Under the pieces are notes generated by a model. It saw only the letters and a list, made by a program, of their open reading frames with translations, ran no database searches and was not told the DNA's origin. From the NCBI GenBank assembly GCA_032718475.1, contig JAUCBJ010005037.1, positions 1-48,163 of the forward strand: a stretch of 48,163 nucleotides of DNA, in the 5' to 3' direction. This document shows, piece by piece, positions 22,828 through 34,700 of this stretch; positions within the stretch are counted from its first letter, which is position 1, and each line of letters begins with the position of its first letter. The translations under genes and the position numbers were made by a program. Source of the stretch: Nemertoderma westbladi (lineage: Eukaryota > Xenacoelomorpha > Nemertodermatida > Nemertodermatidae).

Positions 22828-23130
22828 GACGCAGGGACCGGAGACCCACTGGGTGCCGTCAGTGGCGACGCAGGGACCGGAGACCCACTGGGTGCCGTCA
22901 GTGGCGACGCAGGGACCGGAGACCAACTGGGTGCCGTCAGTGGCAACGCAGGGACCGGAGACCCACTGGGTGCCGTCAGTGGCGACGCAGGGACCGGAGA
23001 CCCACTGGGTGCCGTCAGTGGCGACGCAGGGACCGGAGACCCACTGGGTGCCGTCAGTGGCGACGCAGGGACCGGAGACCCACTGGGTGCCGTCAGTGGC
23101 GACGCAGGGACCGGAGACCCGCTGGGTGCT
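22828..23130. repeat. 39-bp tandem repeat, about 8 units, at the 5' end of LINE C
   Basis: The unit starts GACGCAGGGACCGGAGACCC and ends ACTGGGTGCCGTCAGTGGC. One unit has CAACTGG for CACTGGG and CAACGCAG for CGACGCAG, and the last has CGCTGGG. Being 39 bp, it keeps the reading frame; on the minus strand it would give a 13-residue Pro/Ser/Ala repeat, PLTAPSGSPVPAS, in the same frame as the endonuclease. The near-perfect units contrast with the decayed element next to it, so the repeat expanded or was homogenised recently. Confidence 0.93.
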
Positions 23131-23288
23131 ATAACTATAACACGAGCTATAACAATACGGTAGCAACTAATTCATATGTAATTGTTATTGGGTTTCGTTT
23201 ATTGTTTTGGTTAGAATAACGTGCCAACGCTCGTGATAATATTACACTGTACCATGTCTGGTTTGAAAACACAGTTTGCTCTGGGCAC

Positions 23289-23497
23289 CAGGTGTCTTCA
23301 CAAGGTTTCTGCACCAGGTGTCTGCATCAATGTCTGCATCAGTGTCTGCACCAGGTCTGCACCAGGTGTCTGCACCAGTATCTGCACCACTGTCTACACC
23401 AGGTGTCTGAACCAATGTCTGCACCAAGTCACTGCACCAGGTTTCTGCACCAGTGTGTGCACAACTGTCTGCACCACTGCCTACGTCAGTGTCTGCT
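23289..23497. repeat. Degenerate 12-bp minisatellite
   Basis: About 17 units resembling GTCTGCACCAGT, with variants GTCTGCATCAAT, GTCTACACCAGG and GTGTGCACAACT. The 12-bp period keeps frames open, giving Cys/His/Gln-rich frames on the plus strand that I do not consider genes. Confidence 0.85.
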
Positions 23498-26400
23498 TAA
23501 CGTTTACACCCGTTATAAGTGTATCCAACCCATGTATAAACAAACAACCACAATCATTCATTAAATGTAATTTGTAGACATGATAACTCAGCGATTTCTG
23601 GCATTGCGTTTGGAACTACTGACGCCCTGAATAGAACAACTGAAGCTTGCTTTAGAACTAACGTACCTTTCATTTATAAATAAATTTTTCATTGCAACTA
23701 TTAACGTTTCTTATTAAGTACTTTAAGAACTTAATAACGGAGTTCCATTTTGAGGATCAACCCTTATCCTATGTCAACCTCTTGGGACTGATCAGACGTG
23801 GAAGCCTAGGCCTACTGCTTTTCTATAGGACACTGACACTGGACTGACTTAGAGCATTGCCGAACTTGGAATACGTACGGCTGACGGAAGTAATTTGTGC
23901 GGCTTTGTTTAGGGGTCTGCCGGCGTTGAACCATAGTGCATGCCGATCATGTCATGTCATGCAATGTAAACTTCTAATAGTGGTAGCCCATTAGTGATAG
24001 TTTACTGTCAACAAGATACTGTTTAAACTATCTGCGCTGAAGGGCGGTCCTTTTAAGGTAATTAAGTGGAAGAAATTTCTTTGAACTGACATTTGGCTTC
24101 GGAGCGAGGAGGGTGGGATTGAGTTGAATGTCACCTAAAGAAACCCAAATACTGTATACCTACCGGTACCTACTGTATCTATATTGAATGCTCAATGCTT
24201 GTAACTATAAGGGGACCTTTCAACGCACTTCGTACCCCGCGGCTATTGGGAATAAATGGAAAAATGTCGACCATCATGAATTGTCCTCGTCACTATTTGC
24301 CTCCTTGGGATCTCCACTCCCTTGGCGCTCGACCATGGAAATTAATTAATTGCCCAGTCGACCTAAAGTGCTTCTGGATTAGACAGATTTAAGGATTCTT
24401 GCGTTGCACGCACAGCCGGAACGCGGGAGCACTTAGGTTTAATGAATCCTCAGATTAAGGGTCATTCCAGGTGAAATCAAATGGATTCGCGTTTAGTTTT
24501 ATCTGGTTGTGGGAATTACAATTACTATGCGAAGTAGGATCAAGGGAAGATACCTTTCGGAATATTTAACAAACTTTGGTTTACTTTGTGGCGGCGAATA
24601 ATGGAAGCTGCTATCATATACTGTAAGAAGTTCTCTCAGTAAACATAGATTCGAATGGAATTAAAGATAGATAATACACACCAATAAGGAGGCCACCGAA
24701 TATCGCGTGTCCAATTAGGGTTTGTGCATGACCAGCAAACCCTAACTAAAAACACACATAACCTAACACTACCATCATAACGGTCGCTATACTGTTTGTA
24801 CAGTACAAATTATAAAGTGGAGTTTTAGATGCCAAAACCGTAAAAGTTCCACTTGGCGTTGTAGTGATTGCATTGAATTCACATCTTGGGGGCCAGAGCA
24901 GTTTTCGTTTCGGTACGAATGCTTTAAAGGGACTAGCCGGGGCTCATATGCCTTGCATCCTTAAATAGTAGCTAAATGAGTACTGGAGTTTCCTCTGGGG
25001 AGTAAAATTCTGGGGGGGCCGCATTGGAATTAAATACTTTGCTTGTGATCTCTAGCCTCACGTCTGAAGAAAACTTTACTTTTTTTTACTTTACTTTAAA
25101 ATAAAAATTCACAGTAAGTCATTCCAAATGTACAGCATGACCGTAAAGCCAATGATGTATTTTTACAAAAGTACAGCAGTGCTAGCCTTCTGAATTGCTG
25201 TAGTTCTGTAATTGCCATATTTTTACACAAATGTTGAAAGGAAAAAGCTCTTTAGAACATTGCATCAGTACCTGCAAACAGACGTAAATTTGCCACTGCT
25301 GTAAATTTACAACTGATGTAATTTTGAAATCATTTTGGGAAATATTCACACATAATATTACTGGACAGTTGAAAATTGATGATGAGTTTTTAATAATACA
25401 GTATCATTGCAAATTTACATTAGAACAAAACTACCTTACCCAATTCGTGGTACGAATTCTAAATTCCCAAATTCAGAATTCGTACCAATTCTAAAATCTC
25501 TAAAATTCTAAAAACAGATAATTGTAAACCAAAATGGCATTCGAGTTACTTTGAGTAGGCCTAAAACAGAAACGGGCGACCCTGGAAAACGTCGTAGCTA
25601 AGCAATATCAGAGGAGCCCTTCTTTTTTGAACACCAAATTTCAAGAGTTTCGAAAATATAATATTCTCGAAATTTTAATTAGGCTTAGGTCTACAGCTTA
25701 AAATTTGGCTTAAGGTTGTGGTATGATATGATAACCCGTCATACTGTAGATTGACTATAATTTGTTTAAATTATTATTACCTCCGGCATGCCTGTATAGC
25801 CTGTAGCATAAAAATACTTCCATCCTTTTCTGAAAGCCAGTTTATATCGCATTGAAAGACGCTACTCACGCAAATTAACTAAATTTATGGCCTACCATAA
25901 GGATCACAGGCCAGAAATAATCTTATTTAAAATGTAGCCTTAAACTTGAATGACGTGGAATGGGATTAACTTCCTCTGGTCCGTGGTAATTAGGTTTACT
26001 TGGAGTCCCTCAGGATCCGTAAAATCCCATACTAATACAGAACTGCATACCTTCCTCTCAAACCAACATCGCTTCCTATGGAATTTCCTAGTTAATTACC
26101 TGTCACCACTGCCACGACCCCATCAAAATTTAACAAACTCGTTGGCTATTTTAATTAAGTCTCGTAAGCGATTTATTATAGTTGGGATTAATAATCGATG
26201 GAGATTTTATGACACTTCCTCAACTCATTGGTTGGTGGTGCTTGTGTATCATCTGCACTGTGTGGATACAGTGCAGTAATGTACACGTACAGTACAGTAC
26301 GTACCGTACCTACTGTAGCTATACAGAGGCGACCACTCATAAGCCACAAGGAGAACGTGGAAAGATAAATTACAGTGTTGTTCGTTACGAGTACATTAAC

Positions 26401-26762
26401 TCCGATCAAAGGAGGAGCTCGGTTGCCTAACTCTTAAGATGTTACTGATAGTGATAGGAAAGAAAAACTGGAGAGCAAAATAAAAATATGGAGCCTTGTG
26501 TTCGCTGATGAGTATGTAGCAAGGAGTTCCTATAATTCACGCTCCTGAAGTAATTTTCTTCATCTTTTATTCGTTTGTCGCATGTCAATCAAATACATCA
26601 ATCATATCGCATCGTGGTGGTTAGGACTTTCATATCAGTAAGTTACCCATTAATATACTATAATATATCATTAACATATCCAAAAGAACCTATTCATAGA
26701 AATTGATTAAATTTATTTCATGAACAGTGGCATATTATTTCTCACAATCATATTATTAATTT
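23498..26762. other. Gene-poor AT-rich region
   Basis: No coding frame here shows recognisable similarity; those at 24195-24392, 25950-26279, 26182-26430 and 26188-26409 are short and overlap one another. I see no tRNA or rRNA gene. Minor features are a T-rich ACTTT stretch near 25078-25100 and overlapping GTAC motifs at 26280-26310. Confidence 0.5.
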
Positions 26763-29170
26763 TAATTTATGTTAAATTATTTAACACCAGTTCTAACAGA
26801 AATGGGTACTTACTCTTAGACCTAATGGAAGAATGTGAATTGATACCAACAAACAACACATTCGAAAATAGTAAGGGGAAGCTATGGACCTTTCAATACC
26901 CTAATGGAACCAAAGCACAACTGGATTACATCCTTATAAACAAAAAGTGGAGAAATAGCATAATCAACTGCGAGGCATACAGCTCGTTCAACCTAATTGG
27001 TTCGGACCACAGAATTGTGACTGCAGAGATCAGACTCAGTTTGAGAGCCAGCAAACCCAGGACAAGCAAGCAAATCAACTATGACTGGGAGAAACTCAGA
27101 ACTGACAATGCTGTAAAGGATGCTTATACAGTAGAAGTTCAAAACCGCTTTGAAGCACTTCAGTCAATGGATGAAGACCAATCCACCGATTCAATATACC
27201 AGAATATAATAACAGCCCACAAGGAATCAGCTAAGAGGCATATCCCCCAGAAACCTAAACGAAAACAGTATGTGCCATGGCAAAACTCTGAGGTTACTTG
27301 TAAGAGAGAAGATCTTAAGATAGCCTACAAAGTTAAAACCGAACAACCAACAACCGAAAACATTAACAAGGTTGAGAAAGCTAAGGACGATCTTAAATTG
27401 GCCTACAATATCAGCCAGGAAAAGTACATACAGGATAAAACTGAAGCAATTACAACTGCTCACATACAGCAACAACCAAGACTTACCTGGCAAACTGTAA
27501 ATGAGGTATCTGGTCGGAAAAGTTGTGCAAAGGGGCGCCTCAAAGCCGATAGTCCTGAAGAACGTGTTGGGAAGTGGAAAAATCACTTCAGCAACTTGCT
27601 TGGGCAGCCACCAAACATCGAGGTCAGCCCTACAAGGAAAATATATGACAAGACACTACCTATAGAAACAGGGGACTTCACACCTGCCGAACTCCAAAGA
27701 AGCATTAAAAGCATGTCCAATAATAAAGCGAGTGGATTAGATGAAATCCCAGCGGAGGTATGGAAAACCGGAGTGCTAAATAGACCATTATTGAATGTTT
27801 GCAACCGGATGTTAAAAGGGGAAAAGCCACCACCAATTTGGACTAAAGGTCAACTAAAGCCTCTCCCCAAGAAAGGAGACCTCGGCATACCAACAAACTA
27901 TCGTGGGATCTGTCTGCTTGTGGTAGCTGCCAAAATATACAATAAAATGATTCTATATAGGATTAGGCCTCACATAGAGAAACTACTGCGTAAGAGCCAA
28001 AACGGATTTCGACCAAGTAGATCAACAATAGCTCAGATACTTGCACTACGGAGACTGATTGAAGGAATCAAGTCAAAGAATCTCCCCGCAGTCATGACTT
28101 TTGTGGACTTCAAGAAGGCATTCGACTCCAGCCATAGAGGTAAAATGCTTGAAATCCTAAGAGCTTATGGAATACCAGAAGTAATTGTTGCTGGCATTGG
28201 ATTGCTATATTGTGACACAGAAGCGCAGGTACTCTCACCAGATGGTGAAACTGAGTTTTTCTCAATCCTGGCTGGCGTACTGCAAGGTGACACTTTAGCA
28301 CCATTACTATTTGTAATTGTGCTGGATTACGCAATGAGGACGGCCACAAAGGGTGAAGATCTGGGATTCACACTTCAAGAACGCAGAAGTAGTAGATATC
28401 CGGCAACTACAGTCACAGACACCGACTTTGCGGATGACATCGCCCTGCTCTCTAATACGCTAGCAGATGCACAGCTTCTACTAAATAAAGTGGAGAGGGC
28501 TGCTAAGGAGGTTGGATTGCATATAAATGCTACCAAGACCGAATTCACGACCATTAATGTTGATGGAAACTTGACAACCATTGATAATAATCAACTAAGG
28601 AAGGTCGATGACTTCCAGTACCTTGGATCATGGATAGAGAGTAGCAAAAAGGACATAGAAGTTAGGAAAGCAAAGGCTTGGGTAGCTCTATCAAAAATGG
28701 ATACCATCTGGAAATCAGATCTCTCCAGGCACCTGACGACCAAGTTCTTTCGAGCCACAGTGGAAAGTGTATTTTTATACGGGGGTGAGACCTGGATACT
28801 GACTAAATCACTTGAACAACAAATTGATGGTTGCTACACAAGACTACTAAGGGCAGCCCTAAACATCAGCTGGAGACAACACATGACAAACGCCGAGCTA
28901 TATGGTACAATACCACCTGTATCAACCACCCTCCGTGAACGCAGATTAAGATTCAGTGGGCACTGCTGGCGAAGTAAAGACGAGGTCATACCAGATCTAC
29001 TTCTCTGGCAACCAACTCATGGAAAGCGTAGTCGTGGACGACCTGCCATAACATATATAGATCAACTTGAAAGGGATACTGAACTTGGGAGAAACGAAAT
29101 TGCGACAACTATGGAGAATCGGGAAGCCTGGAAGGATCTCATTTCCACTGTCCGAGTTCGCTCGACCTAG
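26720..29170 (+). CDS. LINE B partial endonuclease/reverse transcriptase
   Basis: The frame is open for 816 codons, but about the first 18 codons (26720-26774) are host flank fused by chance to the truncated element. The retained endonuclease part starts at about NRNGYLLLDLMEE and includes LDYILINKKW and the SDHRIV box. The first catalytic residues of the endonuclease are missing, so the protein could not nick DNA by itself. The reverse transcriptase is complete: LPKKGDLGIPTNYRGICLLV, NGFRPSRST, VDFKKAFDS, GVLQGDTLAPLLF and the catalytic FADD at residues 570-573, followed by the thumb and the C-terminal RLLRAAL and RFSGHCWR boxes. The stop codon is the first TAG of the 3' tail. Confidence 0.9.
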   Translation: MNSGILFLTIILLILIYVKLFNTSSNRNGYLLLDLMEECELIPTNNTFENSKGKLWTFQYPNGTKAQLDYILINKKWRNSIINCEAYSSFNLIGSDHRIVTAEIRLSLRASKPRTSKQINYDWEKLRTDNAVKDAYTVEVQNRFEALQSMDEDQSTDSIYQNIITAHKESAKRHIPQKPKRKQYVPWQNSEVTCKREDLKIAYKVKTEQPTTENINKVEKAKDDLKLAYNISQEKYIQDKTEAITTAHIQQQPRLTWQTVNEVSGRKSCAKGRLKADSPEERVGKWKNHFSNLLGQPPNIEVSPTRKIYDKTLPIETGDFTPAELQRSIKSMSNNKASGLDEIPAEVWKTGVLNRPLLNVCNRMLKGEKPPPIWTKGQLKPLPKKGDLGIPTNYRGICLLVVAAKIYNKMILYRIRPHIEKLLRKSQNGFRPSRSTIAQILALRRLIEGIKSKNLPAVMTFVDFKKAFDSSHRGKMLEILRAYGIPEVIVAGIGLLYCDTEAQVLSPDGETEFFSILAGVLQGDTLAPLLFVIVLDYAMRTATKGEDLGFTLQERRSSRYPATTVTDTDFADDIALLSNTLADAQLLLNKVERAAKEVGLHINATKTEFTTINVDGNLTTIDNNQLRKVDDFQYLGSWIESSKKDIEVRKAKAWVALSKMDTIWKSDLSRHLTTKFFRATVESVFLYGGETWILTKSLEQQIDGCYTRLLRAALNISWRQHMTNAELYGTIPPVSTTLRERRLRFSGHCWRSKDEVIPDLLLWQPTHGKRSRGRPAITYIDQLERDTELGRNEIATTMENREAWKDLISTVRVRST
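26763..26774. repeat. 5' copy of the LINE B target-site duplication
   Basis: TAATTTATGTTA immediately precedes the point where similarity to a LINE endonuclease begins. It matches 29189-29200. Confidence 0.85.
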
Positions 29171-29188
29171 TAGTAGTAGTAGTAGTAG
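26775..29188 (+). mobile_element. LINE B: recent 5'-truncated RTE/Proto2-like insertion with target-site duplication
   Basis: The element is flanked by a perfect 12-bp direct repeat, TAATTTATGTTA, at 26763-26774 and 29189-29200, the expected target-site duplication. It starts inside the endonuclease domain and ends in a (TAG)7-8 tail, like LINE A. Its reverse transcriptase frame is uninterrupted. These points indicate a recent insertion that was truncated at the 5' end during reverse transcription. It belongs to the same broad clade as LINE A, but the proteins differ throughout, so it is a separate family. Confidence 0.92.
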
Positions 29189-29200
29189 TAATTTATGTTA
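29189..29200. repeat. 3' copy of the LINE B target-site duplication
   Basis: TAATTTATGTTA directly follows the TAG tail and matches 26763-26774 base for base. Confidence 0.85.
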
Positions 29201-29229
29201 TTTTATCTTAACATCGCCTTCAATCAGTC

Positions 29230-29945
29230 TCCACGAACAAGGCTCCAGGAACAAGGCTTCACGAACACGAACAAGGCTCCACGAAAAAGGGTCTACTAAC
29301 AAGGCTTCACGAACAAGGCTCTACGAACAAGGCTCCACGAACAAGGCTCCACGAACAAGGCTCTACTAACAAGGCTTCACGAACACGGATCTACTAACAA
29401 GGCTTCACGAACAAGGCTCTACGAACAAGGCTCCACGAACAAGGCTCCACGAACAAGGCTCTACTAACAAGGCTTCACGAACACGGCTCTACCAACAAGG
29501 CTTCACGAACAAGGCTCTACTAACAAGGCTTCACGAACAAGGCTCCACGAACAAGGCTCTTTTAACAAGGCTTCACGAGCAAGGCTCCACGAACAAGGCT
29601 CTACTAACAAGGCTTCACGAACAAGGCTCTACTAACAAGGCTTCACGAACAAGGCTCTACTAACAAGGCTTCACGAACAAGGCTCTACTAACAAGGCTTC
29701 ACGAACAAGGCTCCACGAACAAGGCTCTTTTAACAAGGCTTCACGAGCAAGGCTCCACGAACAAGGCTCTACTAACAAGGCTTCACGAACAAGGCTCCAC
29801 GGACAAGGATCTGCTAACAAGGCTCCACGAACAAGGCTCTTTTAACAAGGCTCCACGAACAAGGATCTGCTAACAAGGCTCCACCAACAAGGCTCTACTG
29901 ACAAGGCTTCACGAGCAAGGCACCACGAACAAGGATCTGCTAACA
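29230..29945. repeat. 14-bp minisatellite, about 51 units
   Basis: The unit is AACAAGGCTNNACN, in three main forms ending CTTCACG, CTCCACG and CTCTACT. The CTTCACG and CTCTACT forms often alternate, giving a 28-bp dimer. Blocks recur (for instance CTCTTTTAACAAGG at about 29557 and 29726). It begins only 30 bp after the LINE B target-site duplication. Confidence 0.94.
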
Positions 29946-30050
29946 ATATATAACATTATAAATATAATAAGAAAAACTCACACCAAGGAGGAAAAGCAGA
30001 AAAATATAATTTCTACCAAGTCCAGACGTTGGCTCATAAACTCATGAGCC

Positions 30051-30320
30051 AACTAATTCTTCTTAAAAAAGACATACCAAGAGGGAATAGACTTGAGAGA
30101 ACTCAAATATGAGTTTTCACCAAGTCAACTAATTCTTCTTAAAAAAGACACACCAAGAGGGAATAGACTTGAGAGAACTCAAATATGAGTTTTCACCAAG
30201 TCAACTAATTCTTCTTAAAAAAGACACACCAAGAGGGAATAGACTTGAGATAACTCAAATATGAGTTTTCACCAAGTCAACTAATTATTCTTAAAAAAGC
30301 TCTACCAAGAGGGAATAGAC
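30051..30320. repeat. 76-bp tandem repeat, three full copies and a partial one
   Basis: AACTAATTCTTCTTAAAAAA starts at 30051, 30127 and 30203, with a variant (AACTAATTATTC) at 30279, all spaced 76 bp. Each unit contains CACCAAGAGGGAATAGACTT and a small inverted repeat, AACTCA-AATA-TGAGTT. A diverged partial copy (CAAGAGGGAATAAATAGACT to CGCCAAGTCAG) lies at about 30628-30678. Confidence 0.93.
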
Positions 30321-31753
30321 TTTTCCAAAATTTACGAATTTTGACCCTTAAAATTAGTACAAGTTAGTACAATTTAGTTAGGACAAGTTAGTTACAAGTT
30401 AGGACAATACAAAATTAGTACATTAAAAAATTAAAACTCGGGGTATCACTTCTAATGGGCGGGAGGTCTGTCCGCATGCAAAATTTCAGCCGATGAGGTC
30501 CACCCCTTATATGATATAGTCTGAACTCCGCCAACTTTCCTATAAGTAGAAATGTGTACACGTGGTGGTGGTGGGGCACACGATGATTATTTGTATTTTT
30601 ATTTTCCAAGGGGCGGGTATCCAACAAGAGGGAATAAATAGACTTGAGAGAACTCAAATATGAGTTCTCGCCAAGTCAGACACATCCATTACAAATATTC
30701 CCACCAAGTGGAATTGGCTGTCCCAAAACACATGAGTTTTCTTTCACCAGTTCAAAGGGTTAAGAACAACAATTTATGAAATTCACTAACTTATCATTTA
30801 ATTTTCAAGAAATAGTCTGTATTTAGTTTTTATTTAAATATAATTTCGAATAAAATTACACCCCAAGTCACAATGTAACACTTTATACGACTTAAAGTAA
30901 TAAATATATGATATGTTCCCGATGCTTCTGTCACCGCAAATCAATAAATTGAACACCGAAATACTTATTAACTGGGTTATAAAGTAATAAGATTAGCCTT
31001 AACTAAGAAAATTAATAATAAGCATAACAGTTTAGTTGTTGGGACTCGATTTACGTAAAACATACAGTATAACATAACAATGCACCCAAATTATTACATA
31101 CATATAACAACATGACGTCATCAATTCTAAACTAATTTAATCAATAAATTATTATAGAAAGAAAATAATACATTTAGGGTGAAACATTTTGGATAGTTTA
31201 ATAAGCAGATGATACTGCAGGCCTAGAATAACCAGAATAATAATTTAATAATAATAAATTTATGTAGCTTAAAACGTAAATATAAATATATTTATGTAAC
31301 TAGGTTTGTTTCATTTAAAATTTATTAATAATAGTAAGTAGTCAAGTTAGAGGAAGTTGGATTTAAATACCGTCGCGCCCAATATACATTGCCGGGTGAG
31401 GGGGTAAACTGTTTTAACATTTCCAAGTATTATTAGTATTACCTGTAATTATTACTATTTACATTCGCACACTCATTACTAATAAAGAGAAAAGCCATTG
31501 GCGTAAATATACATCTCTGCTTCCTAGTGGCAGGAGTTAGTTACGCCTCTAGCGTTTCGTTTCATATCACCAGTTGTCGGTTTTAACAGACAAACCGCTA
31601 TGGTATTTACTTATTATTTGAACAATTAAATAATTTCCATAAATTCCGAACCAACGTTTCAGTGAGATTCGATTGGCTTTTATTACGTGTTTAACTGTAT
31701 AATTTAATGTTATTAAATTATTTTACATTACACATTTGTCTAGACTATTGTCT
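30321..31753. other. AT-rich spacer, no gene recognised
   Basis: It contains the diverged 76-bp repeat copy near 30628-30678 and short repeats of TTAGTACAA/AAGTTAG near 30350-30420. The 80-codon minus-strand frame at 30415-30657 has no domain I recognise and runs into the repeat. Nothing else is supported. Confidence 0.5.
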
Positions 31754-34700
31754 AGGAATTAATTTAATGTGAGCATAAAGACAATAGAGGAATTAATTTA
31801 ATGTGAGCATAAAGACAATAGAGGAATTAATTTAATGTGAGCATAAAGACAATAGAGGAATTAATTTAATGTGAGCATAAAGACAATAGAGGAATTAATT
31901 TAATGTGAGCATAAAGACAATAGAGGAATTAATTTAATGTGAGCATAAAGACAATAGAGGAATTAATTTAAGGTGAGCATAAAGACAATAGAGGAATTAA
32001 TTTAATGTGAGCATAAAGACAATATAGGAATTAATTTAAGGTGAGCATAAAGACAATAGAGGAATTAATTTAATGTGAGCATAAAGACAATAGAGGAATT
32101 AATTTAATGTGAGCATAAAGACAATAGAGGAATTAATTTAATGTGAGCATAAAGACAATAGAGGAATTAATTTAAGGTGAGCATAAAGAAAATATAGGAA
32201 TTAATTTAATGTGAGCATAAAGAAAATAGAGGAATTAATTTAATGTGAGCATAAAGAAAATATAGGAATTAATTTAATGTGAGCATAAAGAAAATAGAGG
32301 AATTAATTTAATGTGAGCATAAAGACAATAGAGGAATTAATTTAATGTGAGCATAAAGACAATAGAGGAATTAATATAATGTGAGCATAAAGACAATAGA
32401 GGAATTAATTTAATGTGAGCATAAAGACAATAGAGGAATTAATTTAATGTGAGCATAAAGACAATAGAGGAATTAATTTAATGTGAGCATAAAGACAATA
32501 GAGGAATTAATTTAATGTGAGCATAAAGACAATAGAGGAATTAATTTAATGTGAGCATAAAGACAATAGAGGAATTAATTTAAGGTGAGCATAAAGACAA
32601 TAGAGGAATTAATTTAATGTGAGCATAAAGACAATATAGGAATTAATTTAAGGTGAGCATAAAGACAATAGAGGAATTAATTTAAGGTGAGCATAAAGAC
32701 AATAGAGGAATTAATTTAATGTGAGCATAAAGAAAATAGAGGAATTAATTTAATGTGAGCATAAAGACAATAGAGGAATTAATTTAATGTGAGCATAAAG
32801 ACAATAGAGGAATTAATATAATGTGAGCATAAAGAAAATAGAGGAATTAATTTAATGTGAGCATAAAGACAATAGAGGAATTAATTTAAGGTGAGCATAA
32901 AGACAATAGAGGAATTAATTTAATGTGAGCATAAAGACAATAGAGGAATTAATTTAATGTGAGCATAAAGACAATAGAGGAATTAATTTAAGGTGAGCAT
33001 AAAGACAATAGAGGAATTAATTTAATGTGAGCATAAAGACAATATAGGAATTAATTTAAGGTGAGCATAAAGACAATAGAGGAATTAATTTAAGGTGAGC
33101 ATAAAGACAATAGAGGAATTAATTTAATGTGAGCATAAAGACAATAGAGGAATTAATTTAATGTGAGCATAAAGACAATAGAGGAATTAATTTAAGGTGA
33201 GCATAAAGACAATAGAGGAATTAATTTAAGGTGAGCATAAAGACAATAGAGGAATTAAATTAATGTGAGCATAAAGAAAATATAGGAATTAATTTAATGT
33301 GAGCATAAAGAAAATAGAGGAATTAATTTAATGTGAGCATAAAGAAAATATAGGAATTAATTTAATGTGAGCATAAAGAAAATAGAGGAATTAATTTAAT
33401 GTGAGCATAAAGACAATAGAGGAATTAATTTAATGTGAGCATAAAGGCAATAGAGGAATTAATATAATGTGAGCATAAAGACAATAGAGGAATTAATTTA
33501 ATGTGAGCATAAAGAAAATAGAGGAATTAATTTAATGTGAGCATAAAGACAATAGAGGAATTAATTTAAGGTGAACATAAAGACAATATAGGAATTAATT
33601 TAAGGTGAGCATAAAGACAATAGAGGAATTAATTTAATGTGAGCATAAAGACAATAGAGGAATTAATTTAATGTGAGCATAAAGACAATAGAGGAATTAA
33701 TTTAAGGTGAGCATAAAGACAATAGAGGAATTAATTTAATGTGAGCATAAAGACAATATAGGAATTAATTTAAGGTGAGCATAAAGACAATAGAGGAATT
33801 AATTTAATGTGAGCATAAAGACAATAGAGGAATTAATTTAATGTGAGCATAAAGACAATAGAGGAATTAATTTAATGTGAGCATAAAGACAATAGAGGAA
33901 TTAATTTAAGGTGAGCATAAAGAAAATATAGGAATTAATTTAATGTGAGCATAAAGAAAATAGAGGAATTAATTTAATGTGAGCATAAAGAAAATATAGG
34001 AATTAATTTAATGTGAGCATAAAGAAAATAGAGGAATTAATTTAATGTGAGCATAAAGACAATAGAGGAATTAATTTAATGTGAGCATAAAGACAATAGA
34101 GGAATTAATATAATGTGAGCATAAAGACAATAGAGGAATTAATTTAATGTGAGCATAAAGAAAATAGAGGAATTAATTTAATGTGAGCATAAAGACAATA
34201 GAGGAATTAATTTAAGGTGAGCATAAAGACAATAGAGGAATTAATTTAATGTGAGCATAAAGACAATAGAGGAATTAATTTAATGTGAGCATAAAGACAA
34301 TAGAGGAATTAATTTAAGGTGAGCATAAAGACAATAGAGGAATTAATTTAATGTGAGCATAAAGACAATATAGGAATTAATTTAAGGTGAGCATAAAGAC
34401 AATAGAGGAATTAATTTAATGTGAGCATAAAGACAATAGAGGAATTAATTTAATGTGAGCATAAAGACAATAGAGGAATTAATTTAATGTGAGCATAAAG
34501 ACAATAGAGGAATTAATTTAAGGTGAGCATAAAGAAAATATAGGAATTAATTTAATGTGAGCATAAAGAAAATAGAGGAATTAATTTAATGTGAGCATAA
34601 AGACAATAGAGGAATTAATTTAATGTGAGCATAAAGACAATAGAGGAATTAATATAATGTGAGCATAAAGACAATAGAGGAATTAATTTAGTGTGAGCAT

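Larger units (their letters stand above)
19870..23177 (-). mobile_element. LINE C: decayed CR1/Rex1-like non-LTR retrotransposon
   Basis: On the minus strand this element reads, in order, a 39-bp tandem repeat, an APE-type endonuclease, a reverse transcriptase, and a C-terminal tail ending near 19899. The reading frame is broken by at least two frameshifts (near 22050 and 21840) and by several stops beyond 20998. The copy is old and inactive. The combination of CETWL in the endonuclease and YRPISLLAIPSKILER in the reverse transcriptase suggests the CR1/Rex1/L2 group; the exact clade is inferred. It is unrelated to LINEs A and B. The 3' end and any target-site duplication could not be defined. 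Confidence 0.85.

Noticed and set aside
22702-23166. Repetitive frames on both strands over the 39-bp repeat, as separate genes
   Set aside because: The repeat length is a multiple of three, which keeps frames open. Only the minus frame joined to the LINE C endonuclease has a possible meaning.
23221-23577. Cys-rich plus-strand frames as a small secreted peptide
   Set aside because: The cysteines come from the degenerate 12-bp repeat and not from a conserved cysteine pattern; no signal peptide is seen.
30415-30657. 80-codon minus-strand frame as a gene
   Set aside because: There is no recognisable domain, and its start lies inside a diverged copy of the 76-bp repeat.
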